Assembly (NCBI RefSeq): GCF_021228235.1
Contig: NZ_JAJQRG010000004.1
Span: forward strand, 310,001 to 374,000
Origin: Pseudophaeobacter flagellatus
GTDB taxonomy: Bacteria > Pseudomonadota > Alphaproteobacteria > Rhodobacterales > Rhodobacteraceae
DNA: 64,000 bases
Direction of reading: 5' to 3'
Below, piece by piece: positions 1-8,363 of this stretch. Every line of letters starts with the position of its first letter. Positions within the stretch are counted from its first letter, which is position 1. The notes below the pieces were generated by a model that was given only the letters and a program-made list of their open reading frames with translations, did no database searches and was not told where the DNA came from. Both the position numbers and the translations under genes were made by a program.

Positions 1-1
1 T

Positions 2-829
2 CACATCGTCTTTGGCAAGACGGTACCTGATATTTCGCTGAACGCGGTGGCCAATCTGGGCTACGCCGAGGGGCGCTGGTTGTTGCCTGTCTATGAGGGC
101 GACACCCTGCGGTCGACCAGCGAAGTGATTGGCGTCAAACAGAACTCCAACGGAAAATCCGGGGTGGTCTATGTGCGCACGCGTGGCCTGAACCAGCGCG
201 ACGAGACCGTGATGGAATATGTCCGCTGGGTGATGGTACGCAAAGGTAACCTGGAGGCACCAGCCCCCGAAACCGTGCTGCCGGATCTGGCAAAGGTCAT
301 TCCCGCCGATCAACTGGTGGTGCCTGCAGGGCTGGATTTCAGCACCTATGACTTTGATCTGGCTGGTGAGGCCCATCGCTGGGGCGACTACGCGGTTGGC
401 GAGACCATCAACCACGTGGATGGTGTCACCGTTGAGGAGGCCGAGCATATGCTGGCCACCCGTCTGTGGCAGAACACTGCCAAGGTGCATTTTGACACCA
501 CCGCCCGCCCCGATGGCACCCGGCTAATCTATGGCGGTCATGTGATTTCGATGGCGCGGGCCCTGTCGTTCAATGGTCTGGCCAATGCGCAGATGATCGT
601 GGGCCTCAACGGTGGCGCCCATGCCAACCCCTGCCTGTCCGGCACCACCATCCGGGCCTGGTCCGAGGTGCTGGACAAGGCCGATACCGATGCCCCCGGC
701 GTTGGTGCCATTCGGCTGCGGCTGGTCGCCACCTCGGGCAGTGATCCCTTTGTGCTGAAGGGCGAGGATGGTAAATACCTGCCAGAGGTGCTGCTGGATC
801 TGGATTACTGGGCCTTGATGCCGCAATAG
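2..829 (+). CDS. mch: Mesaconyl-C1-CoA hydratase (MaoC family), 5'-truncated
   Basis: The reading frame is already open at base 2 and closes with TAG at 829, so the N-terminus (roughly 65-70 residues of a family of about 343) lies outside the window. The visible 275 residues look like the two-domain MaoC hot-dog hydratase of the ethylmalonyl-CoA pathway, which interconverts mesaconyl-C1-CoA and beta-methylmalyl-CoA. Runs such as FGKTVPDISLNAVANLGYAE and NGGAHANPCLSGTT resemble rhodobacterial Mch. Family knowledge: the product is cleaved by L-malyl-CoA lyase to glyoxylate and propionyl-CoA. ecm and ccr of the same pathway lie about 9 and 13 kb downstream, which supports the assignment. A GTG at 47 is an internal codon, not the start. 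An alternative would be another MaoC-family dehydratase. Confidence 0.86.
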   Translation, partial: HIVFGKTVPDISLNAVANLGYAEGRWLLPVYEGDTLRSTSEVIGVKQNSNGKSGVVYVRTRGLNQRDETVMEYVRWVMVRKGNLEAPAPETVLPDLAKVIPADQLVVPAGLDFSTYDFDLAGEAHRWGDYAVGETINHVDGVTVEEAEHMLATRLWQNTAKVHFDTTARPDGTRLIYGGHVISMARALSFNGLANAQMIVGLNGGAHANPCLSGTTIRAWSEVLDKADTDAPGVGAIRLRLVATSGSDPFVLKGEDGKYLPEVLLDLDYWALMPQ

Positions 830-904
830 CGGCCATCTTCAAAACGCTGTGTCCTGTCCGGCGCGGGGATGACGCAGCGGGCAGGACATCCTAGGCTTGC
901 TGGC

Positions 905-1702
905 ATGAGGATCACCACCCATCTGTTGCCAGCAGCCCGCCTGTTTCTGGCGGTGGCGGCGTTGCTGCCGTTGCCGGCGCGGGCCTGCGATCTCGCGCTG
1001 GTGCTGGCTGTGGATGTGTCCGGCTCGGTGGATGCCACTGAATACCGCATCCAGATGGATGGTCTTGCGGCGGGGCTGCGCGATGGTGTGGTGTCCGAGG
1101 CGCTGGTGACCGCCAAGGCGCAGGTGAGCCTGATCCAGTGGTCCGGGCGGGCGCGGCAGGAAGTGTCTATTCCCTGGACCACGATTGGCAGTTTTGACGA
1201 TGTCGAAGCCCTGGCCCAGGCGATCGAGGCAGCACCGCGCCCCTGGCGCAACTTTTCCACCGCGTTGGGCGAGGCTCTGTTGCTGGGGCTGAACCAGTTT
1301 ACCCAGGCACCGGATTGCAGCCGACGGGTGATAGACCTGTCTGGCGATGGACCGTCAAACGAGGGTTTGGAACCGGCAACCCTGAAACCGATGCTGCGCG
1401 CGGCAGGGGTCACCGTCAATGCTATCGCAATCGAGCAAAGCGCGCCGAATCTGACCGCATATTTCTACGAACATGTAATCCGGGGCGATGGTGCCTTTGT
1501 CGAAACTGCCCGCGGATTTGCCGACTATCCGGACAAAATTCGCCGCAAGCTGGTGCGCGAGGTCGCGCGCAAAACAGCCGGGCATCACCCCGATATACCG
1601 CCTGCGTCGGGGCCCGCGCCAAGCGGCGCGCAGGGATCGGCGCAGGGGGGTGAGAATTGGCCAACTGAGGTGGGTTTGCAAAAAACGCACAAAGGGGGCT
1701 GA
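905..1702 (+). CDS. DUF1194 family secreted von Willebrand factor A-type protein
   Basis: A 265-residue protein. I chose ATG 905 because it begins a clean signal peptide: positively charged start, a Leu/Ala-rich core, and an A-R-A cleavage site near residue 27. An upstream in-frame start at 869 would put 12 extra residues in front. After cleavage a VWA-type fold follows, with a MIDAS-like D-V-S-G-S at residues 37-41 (DxSxS) and a later SGDGPSN segment that fits the DUF1194 family. Location is probably periplasmic. The C-terminus is Pro/Gly/Ala-rich and low in complexity. The family is widespread in Rhodobacterales and its function is unknown. It sits alone between mch and the sdh operon on the same strand. 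Confidence 0.8.
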   Translation: MRITTHLLPAARLFLAVAALLPLPARACDLALVLAVDVSGSVDATEYRIQMDGLAAGLRDGVVSEALVTAKAQVSLIQWSGRARQEVSIPWTTIGSFDDVEALAQAIEAAPRPWRNFSTALGEALLLGLNQFTQAPDCSRRVIDLSGDGPSNEGLEPATLKPMLRAAGVTVNAIAIEQSAPNLTAYFYEHVIRGDGAFVETARGFADYPDKIRRKLVREVARKTAGHHPDIPPASGPAPSGAQGSAQGGENWPTEVGLQKTHKGG

Positions 1703-1732
1703 TTCTGCAAAAGATTTTTAGTAAGACATTTT

Positions 1733-1762
1733 TGTGATCACTGGGCTGCAGCCTGTGATCAC
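1733..1762. promoter_or_regulatory. Twin TGTGATCAC sites upstream of the sdh operon
   Basis: The nonamer TGTGATCAC occurs at 1733-1741 and again at 1754-1762, a 21-bp offset, i.e. two helical turns. Each contains the perfect palindrome GTGATCAC, and a third palindrome, GGCTGCAGCC, lies between them at 1744-1753. The array lies 31 bp after the preceding stop codon and 115 bp before sdhC. It could be an operator pair for a dimeric regulator or, in RNA, a hairpin. It has no immediate T-run, so a classical terminator is less likely. Confidence 0.45.
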
Positions 1763-1876
1763 GAAATGCGTTTTTTTGCAAATCTGGTCAAATTACCGCA
1801 GAAATTTACCCGCTGTTCGGGTGACAGGACGTAAAAAACCGCTAAAACGGCTTCAGCTAACTGGAAAGGAGCCAAC

Positions 1877-2260
1877 ATGGCCGATGTAAATCGGGGCAAT
1901 CGCCCGCTTTCGCCACATTTGTCGATCTATCGCCCGCAGATGACCTCTATGTCCTCGATCCTGACACGGATCACGGGCAATGCGCTTATCGTCTCGGTGC
2001 TGTTGATTGTCTGGTGGCTCCTCGCGGCGGCGACCTCGCCTGCCTACTTTGCCACTGCCAACGGGGTGATGACCTCTTGGTTCGGCGATATCGTTCTGGT
2101 GTTGTCGACACTGGGCGTCTGGTATCACTTTCTTGCCGGTCTGCGTCATCTCTATTTTGATGCCGGTCACGGGCTGGACATCGAGACAGCCGAAAAACTG
2201 GGCTGGGGCATGATGATCGGTTCCGTCATCCTCACCATTATTACCGTGCTTGTGGTTTAA
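1877..2260 (+). CDS. sdhC: Succinate dehydrogenase cytochrome b556 subunit
   Basis: A 127-residue membrane anchor of complex II. It carries the SdhC signature near the N-terminus (RPLSPHLSIY, residues 9-18), three hydrophobic segments, and the heme-ligand region HFLAGLRHLYFD with His84 and His91. Together with SdhD it binds heme b and ubiquinone in the cytoplasmic membrane. A good ribosome-binding site (GGAAAGGAG) lies upstream of ATG 1877. It is the first gene of the sdh operon. sdhD starts 10 bp downstream after another GGAGG, so the two are translationally linked. Confidence 0.96.
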   Translation: MADVNRGNRPLSPHLSIYRPQMTSMSSILTRITGNALIVSVLLIVWWLLAAATSPAYFATANGVMTSWFGDIVLVLSTLGVWYHFLAGLRHLYFDAGHGLDIETAEKLGWGMMIGSVILTIITVLVV

Positions 2261-2270
2261 GGAGGCAAAC

Positions 2271-2642
2271 ATGCGTTATTTGACCGCTCGTAAACGCGCC
2301 GAGGGCAAAGGGGCCGCTGGCACCGGAACCCAGCATCACTGGTACATGCAGGTAAGCGCCGTGGCGCTGGCCTTTTTGGTCCCCACTTTTCTCTATGTCG
2401 TTGGCTCTGCCATTGGTGGCACGCAGGAAGAGGTGCTGGCGACATTTTCGCGGCCCTTTCCAGCCATTCTGACGGGGCTCACGCTTTATGCAGGTGTGAT
2501 GCACTTTAATAAGGGCGCGCAGATTATGATCGAAGACTATGCGCGCGGCTCAGTGCGCAAGGCGCTGATCATGTTTGTGATCGGCCTGAGCTATGCCACA
2601 ATCGCCACCGGGCTGTTCGCCCTGGGCAAGATCGCGCTGTAA
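2271..2642 (+). CDS. sdhD: Succinate dehydrogenase hydrophobic membrane anchor subunit
   Basis: A 123-residue protein with three predicted membrane spans (around residues 27-50, 60-82 and 95-120), the usual size for alphaproteobacterial SdhD. I start it at ATG 2271, preceded by AAGGAGGCAAAC, rather than at the further upstream start at 2250, which would overlap sdhC. It anchors SdhAB to the membrane and helps form the quinone site. sdhA follows after 12 bp. Confidence 0.94.
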   Translation: MRYLTARKRAEGKGAAGTGTQHHWYMQVSAVALAFLVPTFLYVVGSAIGGTQEEVLATFSRPFPAILTGLTLYAGVMHFNKGAQIMIEDYARGSVRKALIMFVIGLSYATIATGLFALGKIAL

Positions 2643-2654
2643 GGGACAATAAAT

Positions 2655-4460
2655 ATGGCTGCATACGAATACGAGACGCATGACTATGACGTCGTGGTCG
2701 TGGGTGCCGGCGGTGCCGGTCTGCGCGCGACGCTTGGCATGGCGGAACAGGGGCTGCGTACCGCCTGCGTGACCAAGGTGTTCCCCACCCGGTCCCATAC
2801 GGTTGCGGCACAGGGCGGCATTGCTGCCTCGCTGTCGAACATGGGCCCCGATAACTGGCAGTGGCACATGTATGACACCGTCAAGGGCTCTGACTGGCTG
2901 GGCGACACGGATGCGATGGAATACCTCGCTCGTGAAGCGCCCAAGGCGGTCTATGAGCTGGAGCACTACGGCGTGCCCTTCAGCCGCACCGAAGAAGGCA
3001 AGATCTACCAGCGCCCCTTTGGTGGCCATACCACCGAATTTGGCGAAGGCCCCCCGGTGCAGCGGACCTGTGCCGCAGCTGACCGCACCGGTCACGCCAT
3101 TCTTCACACGCTTTATGGCCAGTCGCTGAAGAACAACGCTGAATTCTACATCGAATATTTTGCCATCGACCTGATCATGTCGGACGAAGGCGAATGCCAG
3201 GGTGTTGTCTGCTGGAAGCTGGACGACGGCACCATGCATGTCTTCAACGCCAAGATGGTTGTGCTGGCTACAGGTGGTTATGGTCGTGCCTTTTTCTCGG
3301 CCACCTCGGCCCATACCTGCACTGGCGACGGTGGCGGCATGGTGGCGCGGGCTGGTCTGGCGTTGCAGGATATGGAATTTGTCCAGTTCCACCCCACCGG
3401 CATCTACGGCTCTGGCTGTCTGATCACCGAGGGCGCGCGCGGCGAAGGCGGCTATCTGACCAACTCCGAAGGCGAACGCTTCATGGAGCGCTACGCGCCC
3501 CAGTACAAAGACCTGGCGCCACGCGATTACGTGTCACGTTCGATGACCATGGAAATCCGCGAGGGTCGCGGCGTCGGCGAACATGGTGATCACATTCACC
3601 TGAACCTCAGCCATCTACCGCCCGAAGCCCTGGCAGAACGTCTGCCGGGTATTTCGGAAAGCGCCAAGATCTTTGCCGGTGTTGACGTCACCAAGGAACC
3701 GATCCCGGTTCTGCCAACGGTGCATTACAACATGGGCGGCATTCCGACGAACTATTGGGGCGAAGTGCTGAACCCGACCACTGACAACCCAACCGCCGTT
3801 GTCCCTGGCCTGATGGCCGTGGGCGAAGCGGGCTGTGCCTCGGTGCATGGGGCCAACCGTCTGGGCTCCAACTCGCTGATCGACCTTGTGGTCTTTGGTC
3901 GGGCTGCTGCCATCCGGGCCGGTAAAACCGTTGACGCGGAAGCGCCTAATTCGACGCTGAATCAGGCCTCGGTCGACAAGGCCTTCGATCGCTTTGACGG
4001 GCTGCGCAACGCCAATGGCGGCATCGCCACGGCGGATCTGCGTCTGGAAATGCAGCGCACCATGCAGTCGGATGCAGCGGTGTTCCGGACCGATAAATCG
4101 CTAAAAGAGGGCGTCGAGAAGATGACCACTATTGCGGGCAAGATGGGTGACCTCAAGGTCACCGATCGTTCGCTGGTGTGGAACTCGGATCTGATGGAAA
4201 CGCTGGAACTGGCGAACCTGATGCCCAACGCCCTGGCCACCATTCACGGTGCCGAAGCCCGCCGCGAAAGCCGCGGTGCCCATGCCCATGAAGACTACAG
4301 CACCCGCGATGATGAAAACTGGCGCGTGCATACGGTCAGCCGGGTTGAGGGTGAAAAGGTGGACCTGACCTATCGTCCGGTCATCCTGGACCGTCTGACC
4401 ACCGAAGACGAAGGCGGTATCAGCCTGGCCAAAATCGCACCAAAAGCGCGGACCTTCTGA
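2655..4460 (+). CDS. sdhA: Succinate dehydrogenase flavoprotein subunit
   Basis: A 601-residue protein of normal length for SdhA. It has an N-terminal dinucleotide-binding GAGGAG at residues 17-22 and the covalent FAD-histidine motif [10 protein letters not shown], with His48 as the flavin ligand. Further conserved stretches are [14 protein letters not shown] and the substrate-arginine region [11 protein letters not shown]. It oxidises succinate to fumarate and passes electrons to SdhB. It starts 12 bp after sdhD. Unlike the common sdhCDAB order, sdhB does not follow directly: two other genes and about 1.3 kb separate them. Confidence 0.97.
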   Translation: MAAYEYETHDYDVVVVGAGGAGLRATLGMAEQGLRTACVTKVFPTRSHTVAAQGGIAASLSNMGPDNWQWHMYDTVKGSDWLGDTDAMEYLAREAPKAVYELEHYGVPFSRTEEGKIYQRPFGGHTTEFGEGPPVQRTCAAADRTGHAILHTLYGQSLKNNAEFYIEYFAIDLIMSDEGECQGVVCWKLDDGTMHVFNAKMVVLATGGYGRAFFSATSAHTCTGDGGGMVARAGLALQDMEFVQFHPTGIYGSGCLITEGARGEGGYLTNSEGERFMERYAPQYKDLAPRDYVSRSMTMEIREGRGVGEHGDHIHLNLSHLPPEALAERLPGISESAKIFAGVDVTKEPIPVLPTVHYNMGGIPTNYWGEVLNPTTDNPTAVVPGLMAVGEAGCASVHGANRLGSNSLIDLVVFGRAAAIRAGKTVDAEAPNSTLNQASVDKAFDRFDGLRNANGGIATADLRLEMQRTMQSDAAVFRTDKSLKEGVEKMTTIAGKMGDLKVTDRSLVWNSDLMETLELANLMPNALATIHGAEARRESRGAHAHEDYSTRDDENWRVHTVSRVEGEKVDLTYRPVILDRLTTEDEGGISLAKIAPKARTF

Positions 4461-4461
4461 T

Positions 4462-4689
4462 ATGGCAGGGCACCGGGATATCAAGCTACTGGCACTGGGC
4501 CTTGCGGCTCTGCTGCTGTCGGCCTGTACAGAGTATGAGGTCTCTCCGGTGCCCCTTCCGTCGGATTACGCATTGATGCCTGGGGATGCGACCCTGTGGG
4601 AAACCCTTTCTCAGGATGAACAGCGGCGTGCATTGGCCTATCTCTCGGATGGGTCAACCATCCGGTCCTCTTTGGTAGAGGATTACTGA
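4462..4689 (+). CDS. Small lipoprotein within the sdh operon
   Basis: A 75-residue protein starting one base after the sdhA stop codon, so probably translationally coupled to it. The N-terminus is a type II signal peptide with lipobox L-L-S-A-C; Cys22 would be the lipidated residue. The mature part, about 53 residues, is acidic and has no family I recognise. A plausible inference is an envelope-associated protein co-expressed with complex II. There is no direct evidence of interaction. Confidence 0.72.
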   Translation: MAGHRDIKLLALGLAALLLSACTEYEVSPVPLPSDYALMPGDATLWETLSQDEQRRALAYLSDGSTIRSSLVEDY

Positions 4690-4752
4690 GTTGGGCCGCG
4701 TGACGCAAAGCACAGGGGGCGTTGCCTCTTTTGGGCGGGAAGGGGGCTGTTG

Positions 4753-5646
4753 ATGGCCACCTCTCACGGACAGGATTTGCCACAAGAATGGCAGGCGTTG
4801 GGGTTCACCCCGGGGCTGAGCCTGCGGGTCTTTGGTATGCGGCGGTCGGGCAATCACGCGATCCTGTCCTGGCTGCAACGCAATGCGCCAAATCGGCGTT
4901 CCGTGTTTCTGAATAACTGCAAGCCGGGCAGTGACCCGTTGCAAAATGCGCGCGGGATAGCGGTGAATGGTGTCCATGCGTCGCAGCGCAAGGCCAATCG
5001 CAACATGGCCTCGGTCGCGCAGGATGCTGGCGATGGCGCGCTATTTCTGGTCTCATATGAGGACACCAGCCCGGCTGAATTTGATATCAACCGGCAGGTA
5101 TCTGGCCGTTTTGATGAGGCCTTGTTTAGCCATAATCTGCTGATCTATCGCAGCTTTCTGAATTGGTCGGCCTCTTTGCTGAAAAAGATGCAGGCCAATG
5201 CTGGCTATACCTTGGTGCGGCGCAATGCGATCGTTCTGCGGGCGATGGACAATTATATCCGGCTGTTGGCACTGGTGCGCCAGGCGCGAGATCTGGATCT
5301 GGTGGCGATCTGCTATGACCGCTGGGTCGGTGAGGCCGACTATCGTGTTGGTCTGTTGCAGGGTCTCGGGCTTGAGGCGCAGGACAACAGTCTGGGCGCG
5401 GTTCAATCCTATGGCGGAGGCTCTTCGTTCCAAAAACAGGCCAGCGCTGCCGCGGATTTGCAGGTGGGGAACCGCTGGCAGCAGATGCGCGACGATGCCG
5501 AATATCAGGGGCTGTTGCATCTGGCGGCCCGCGACACGGCGCTGCTGGCGCAGCTAGAGGCGCTGTTTCCAAAAGATGCCAGCTATTTGAAAGCGGTTGC
5601 GCAAGATGCGCCAATGCCGCGCCGGGGGCCAGATGATCTGTCATAG
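4753..5646 (+). CDS. P-loop sulfotransferase-like protein inside the sdh operon
   Basis: A 297-residue predicted cytoplasmic protein. ATG 4753 follows a purine-rich GGAAGGGGG, and a TTG just before it is less likely. Residues around 20-33 carry FGMRRSGNHAI, which resembles the 5'-phosphosulfate (PAPS) binding loop of sulfotransferase-fold proteins. A later YGGGSSF could correspond to the 3'-phosphate-binding region. I see no other recognisable domain. It is embedded between sdhA and sdhB on the same strand. A role in modifying an envelope component or metabolite is possible, but substrate and even enzymatic activity are not visible from the sequence. Confidence 0.6.
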   Translation: MATSHGQDLPQEWQALGFTPGLSLRVFGMRRSGNHAILSWLQRNAPNRRSVFLNNCKPGSDPLQNARGIAVNGVHASQRKANRNMASVAQDAGDGALFLVSYEDTSPAEFDINRQVSGRFDEALFSHNLLIYRSFLNWSASLLKKMQANAGYTLVRRNAIVLRAMDNYIRLLALVRQARDLDLVAICYDRWVGEADYRVGLLQGLGLEAQDNSLGAVQSYGGGSSFQKQASAAADLQVGNRWQQMRDDAEYQGLLHLAARDTALLAQLEALFPKDASYLKAVAQDAPMPRRGPDDLS

Positions 5647-5667
5647 CCCCCAGCCATCACAGACATA

Positions 5668-5683
5668 TGCCGCCATTGCGGCA
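5668..5683 (+). other. Inverted repeat in the leader of sdhB
   Basis: TGCCGC and GCGGCA form a 6-bp stem with a 4-nt loop, 22 bp after the sulfotransferase-like gene and 110 bp before sdhB. There is no T-tract. It could be a processing or stabilising hairpin that separates sdhB expression from the inserted genes. Confidence 0.35.
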
Positions 5684-5792
5684 CTTATTGAGTATCGGAG
5701 GGGCCTAAGCGCCCAGCCGTTCCACCCGATCTCCTGTCAGCGGGGGGCCTTGGCCTCTTGTGTGGCAGGCAGCTAAGCAAGGAGAACGATCT

Positions 5793-6572
5793 ATGGTCGA
5801 ATTCGCACTTCCGAAAAATTCCAAGATCACCACGGGGAAGACGTGGCCCAAGCCGACCGGCGCGAAAAATGTGCGCAAGTTTAAGATCTATCGCTGGAAC
5901 CCGGACGACGGCAAGACCCCCCAGGTTGATACCTATTTCCTCGACATGGACAAATGTGGTCCGATGATCCTGGACGCGCTGATCAAGATCAAAAACGAGA
6001 TTGATCCGACGCTGACCTTCCGCCGGTCCTGCCGCGAAGGCATCTGCGGCTCCTGCGCGATGAACGTCGATGGTATCAACACCCTGGCCTGTATCTACGG
6101 ATTGGATGAGGTCAAGGGCGACGTCAAGATCTACCCGCTGCCGCATATGCCGGTGGTGAAGGATCTGATCCCGGATCTGACGCATTTTTATGCTCAGCAT
6201 GCGTCAATTATGCCCTGGCTGGAAACCAAGACCAATGCCCCGGCAAAAGAGTGGCGCCAGTCGATCGAGGACCGTAAGAAACTGGACGGCCTTTATGAAT
6301 GCGTGATGTGCGCCAGCTGCTCGACCTCCTGTCCCAGCTACTGGTGGAACGGCGACAAATACCTCGGGCCAGCTGCGTTGCTGCATGCCTATCGCTGGAT
6401 CATCGACAGCCGCGACGAGGCCACGCCAGAGCGGCTTGACCAGTTGGAAGACCCTTTCAAGCTGTATCGCTGCCATACCATCATGAACTGCACCAAGACC
6501 TGCCCCAAGGGGCTGAATCCAGCCGCAGCAATTGCCCATATCAAACACATGATGGTTGATCGCGCCGTTTGA
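5793..6572 (+). CDS. sdhB: Succinate dehydrogenase iron-sulfur subunit
   Basis: A 259-residue protein of the expected length, begun at ATG 5793 behind AAGGAG. The GTG start at 5760 would add 11 unlikely residues. All iron-sulfur ligands are visible: Cys80, Cys85, Cys88 and Cys100 for [2Fe-2S] (CREGICGSC), then Cys170/173/176/180 ([11 protein letters not shown]) and Cys227/233/237 ([14 protein letters not shown]) for [4Fe-4S] and [3Fe-4S]. It transfers electrons from SdhA flavin to ubiquinone. It is the last gene of the operon and a strong terminator follows. Confidence 0.97.
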   Translation: MVEFALPKNSKITTGKTWPKPTGAKNVRKFKIYRWNPDDGKTPQVDTYFLDMDKCGPMILDALIKIKNEIDPTLTFRRSCREGICGSCAMNVDGINTLACIYGLDEVKGDVKIYPLPHMPVVKDLIPDLTHFYAQHASIMPWLETKTNAPAKEWRQSIEDRKKLDGLYECVMCASCSTSCPSYWWNGDKYLGPAALLHAYRWIIDSRDEATPERLDQLEDPFKLYRCHTIMNCTKTCPKGLNPAAAIAHIKHMMVDRAV

Positions 6573-6615
6573 TCCGGTGCCAGGCCATGGATCAGCCTTT
6601 TAGGTTTTGAAATCA

Positions 6616-6649
6616 CCCCCGGACAGCGCGCCTGTCCGGGGGTTTTGTT
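6616..6649 (+). terminator. Rho-independent terminator after sdhB
   Basis: A perfect 11-bp GC-rich stem (CCCCCGGACAG at 6616-6626 with CTGTCCGGGGG at 6632-6642), a 5-nt loop and the T-rich tail TTTTGTT. It ends the sdh operon 43 bp after the sdhB stop codon. Confidence 0.9.
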
Positions 6650-6769
6650 CATTGCGGCCAGATCGGCCCTGCAAACAGTGCATGGCGCGTTTGCAAGATT
6701 GGCCGATGCAGCGCCTGCTGTCTGGGCGTATAGTGAGCGCAGGGAGAGGTTTAACAACTCAGGACCGAG

Positions 6770-6937
6770 ATGATGAAGACCGTAAACTACCTGCCAGAGA
6801 TCCGCGAAACCGCCAAAGCCCGCGCCCTGCTGGACGCCTTGGATCAGGCTTGGGCCTATTATACGCCAGAGCCGCTGCCTGAGGCAAAGACTGACCAGCC
6901 TGCCAATGGTTTTGTGCCCTATTACGACGCTGCCTGA
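6770..6937 (+). CDS. 55-residue conserved-looking small protein
   Basis: A tandem ATG-ATG start at 6770 opens a 55-codon frame closed by TGA at 6935-6937. The product begins MMKTVNYLPEIRETAKARAL and ends in PYYDAA. It is soluble, with one probable helix followed by a Pro/Tyr-rich tail (WAYYTPEPLP). No family is recognised. Support: ordinary codon use for this genome, flanking terminators on both sides (6616-6649 and 6960-6998), and an AGGACCGAG upstream purine tract. It is monocistronic. Confidence 0.55.
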   Translation: MMKTVNYLPEIRETAKARALLDALDQAWAYYTPEPLPEAKTDQPANGFVPYYDAA

Positions 6938-6959
6938 TTGCAGGTAGACGCTGTTTCAA

Positions 6960-6998
6960 AACCCTCGCGTCCTCCCTCGGTGCGGGGGTTTTTGTTTG
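6960..6998 (+). terminator. Rho-independent terminator after the 55-residue gene
   Basis: AACCCTCGC (6960-6968) pairs with GCGGGGGTT (6982-6990), nine pairs with one G-U, followed by TTTGTTT. It ends 61 bp after the small gene, supporting that gene as a transcription unit. Confidence 0.8.
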
Positions 6999-7029
6999 AG
7001 CAAACAGCCTGGGCGCGGTATGGGGCGCT

Positions 7030-7221
7030 ATGCCTATTTTGATCCTGCTTCTGCTAACCGGCGTGTTTGGCTATTTCATCTATCGCCGCATGACCACTAG
7101 CCTCACGCGGGCTTGCCGTTGGCGGCAACAGCGCAGCAAGGGGCAGTGGGTATGTGGTCATTGCGGTGCGGTTCAGCCCGGTCTTGATGCCCCGCGTCAC
7201 TGTCGGCGGGCGCGCGATTAA
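7030..7221 (+). CDS. 63-residue membrane protein with a C-terminal zinc-ribbon-like motif
   Basis: The protein begins with a hydrophobic helix (about residues 2-18) followed by a basic stretch. It ends with CGHCGAVQPG...RHC, three cysteines in a half zinc-ribbon arrangement. I recall similar short Rhodobacteraceae proteins with a CRWR motif and a later CxxCGA, annotated only as hypothetical. Start ATG 7030; the upstream ribosome-binding site is weak (GGGGCGCT). Function unknown; membrane-tethered on topology grounds. Confidence 0.5.
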   Translation: MPILILLLLTGVFGYFIYRRMTTSLTRACRWRQQRSKGQWVCGHCGAVQPGLDAPRHCRRARD

Positions 7222-7409
7222 GGCATGTTGCGCAAAAGCGGCGCCGGTTTTGCGTCCCTGGAACACGCATGGTGAATAGGCTCTGGCGCTAACGGCGATC
7301 ATTTGCCTGGCGCAATCGTGTCGCCAAAATGCGGTGAACCTGCCGTATCCGGCTTGCAGAGCGCACCGGAACAGGGCCAAGTTGGGGCAAACAGAGAAGA
7401 GGTTTCCCC

Positions 7410-8267
7410 ATGGCTGATACTCCGGGACAGGGCCCCGCCGATGCTGCGGCGCGCCGCGCCGTTAAACCGGTAATTTGCTACCCAAATGACAGCCTGCCGC
7501 AGCCGGATTTGGCGCTGTATCGGCGGGCGCGGGCGGGTGCGGCAAAGGTTGCCGAGGTGTTGGTTCCCCCACGTGATGCAGGGTGTTTTGAGGTCCCGGC
7601 AGGCCAGTTCTTTCGCATCTCTTCGGTAGAGGGGGCGCAGGTCGGCGATTTGAACCTGTGGAACAGTGCCGACCTGACAGAGCGGTTTTATTCTGGCAAG
7701 ACGCGGGCGCTACATGGCACCCATCTCACCACCGGTGAACGGATGTGGACCAGCCTGCCCAATCTGCGCCCGATGGCCACGATTGTTGAGGACACGCTGG
7801 GCTGGTACGGCATCGATGCCTATGGCGGCTCGGTGCATGATGTCATTGGCACCCGCTGCGATCCCTATACTGGCAATCTATTGGCGGGTAGCCAGTATCA
7901 TCACTGTTGCCATTCGAACCTGACCCGCGCCCTGGCCGATCACACAGGCCTGAGCCTGGCCGAGGCAGAACCCTATGTGCATGACGTGCTGAATGTTTTC
8001 ATGTGCACCGGATTTACCCGTGATACTGGCCAGTACTTCATGAAGCAAAGCCCGGTGCGCCCCGGTGATCACCTAGAGTTCTTTGCCGAAATCCCCCTGC
8101 TGGGAGCGCTGAGCGCCTGCCCAGGCGGTGACTGCGCAGCGCAGCATTCCAGCGACACTGCCACCTGTCACCCGCTGCTGGTAGAGGTCTTTGCGCCCCA
8201 GGATGGCGCGTTGGATGGCTGGCATAGCCCGCAGCGCAATGGCTACGATCAAAGCCACGGAAGGTAA
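7410..8267 (+). CDS. DUF1989 / urea carboxylase-associated family protein
   Basis: A 285-residue soluble protein from ATG 7410, preceded by AGAAGAGG. The DUF1989 core is visible: FEVPAGQFFRI, GDLNLWN, and a GWYGIDAYGG...HDVIGTRCDPYTG region followed by HHCCHSNL and a late LNVFMCTGF. Family knowledge: members occur beside urea carboxylase and in amino acid or aminomethyl-transfer contexts, and their biochemical role is not settled. Here it stands alone with its own terminator. The conserved His/Cys cluster (YHHCCHSN) could bind a metal. Confidence 0.75.
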   Translation: MADTPGQGPADAAARRAVKPVICYPNDSLPQPDLALYRRARAGAAKVAEVLVPPRDAGCFEVPAGQFFRISSVEGAQVGDLNLWNSADLTERFYSGKTRALHGTHLTTGERMWTSLPNLRPMATIVEDTLGWYGIDAYGGSVHDVIGTRCDPYTGNLLAGSQYHHCCHSNLTRALADHTGLSLAEAEPYVHDVLNVFMCTGFTRDTGQYFMKQSPVRPGDHLEFFAEIPLLGALSACPGGDCAAQHSSDTATCHPLLVEVFAPQDGALDGWHSPQRNGYDQSHGR

Positions 8268-8284
8268 TGCTGGGCACGCAATGC

Positions 8285-8314
8285 AAAAGGCGACCCTGAA
8301 GCGGGCCGCCTTTT
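8285..8314. terminator. Bidirectional terminator between the DUF1989 gene and deoD
   Basis: AAAAGGCG (8285-8292) pairs with CGCCTTTT (8307-8314), with a further CCC/GGG pairing inside. It reads as a stem followed by T-residues in both directions, suiting the convergent arrangement of the DUF1989 gene (+) and deoD (-). Confidence 0.75.
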
Positions 8315-8363
8315 ATCCTGTCCAATACTGGCCCGTGCGGGGTGGCAGCCCTGTCATGGTGGG

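Noticed and set aside
1771-1781. TTTGCAAA-like site (TTTTTTTGCAAAT) upstream of sdhC; similar ATTTGCAAAAAG at 9509-9520
   Set aside because: I considered a ScfR/PccR-type TTTGCAAA-N4-TTTGCAAA operator, but each is a single half-site.
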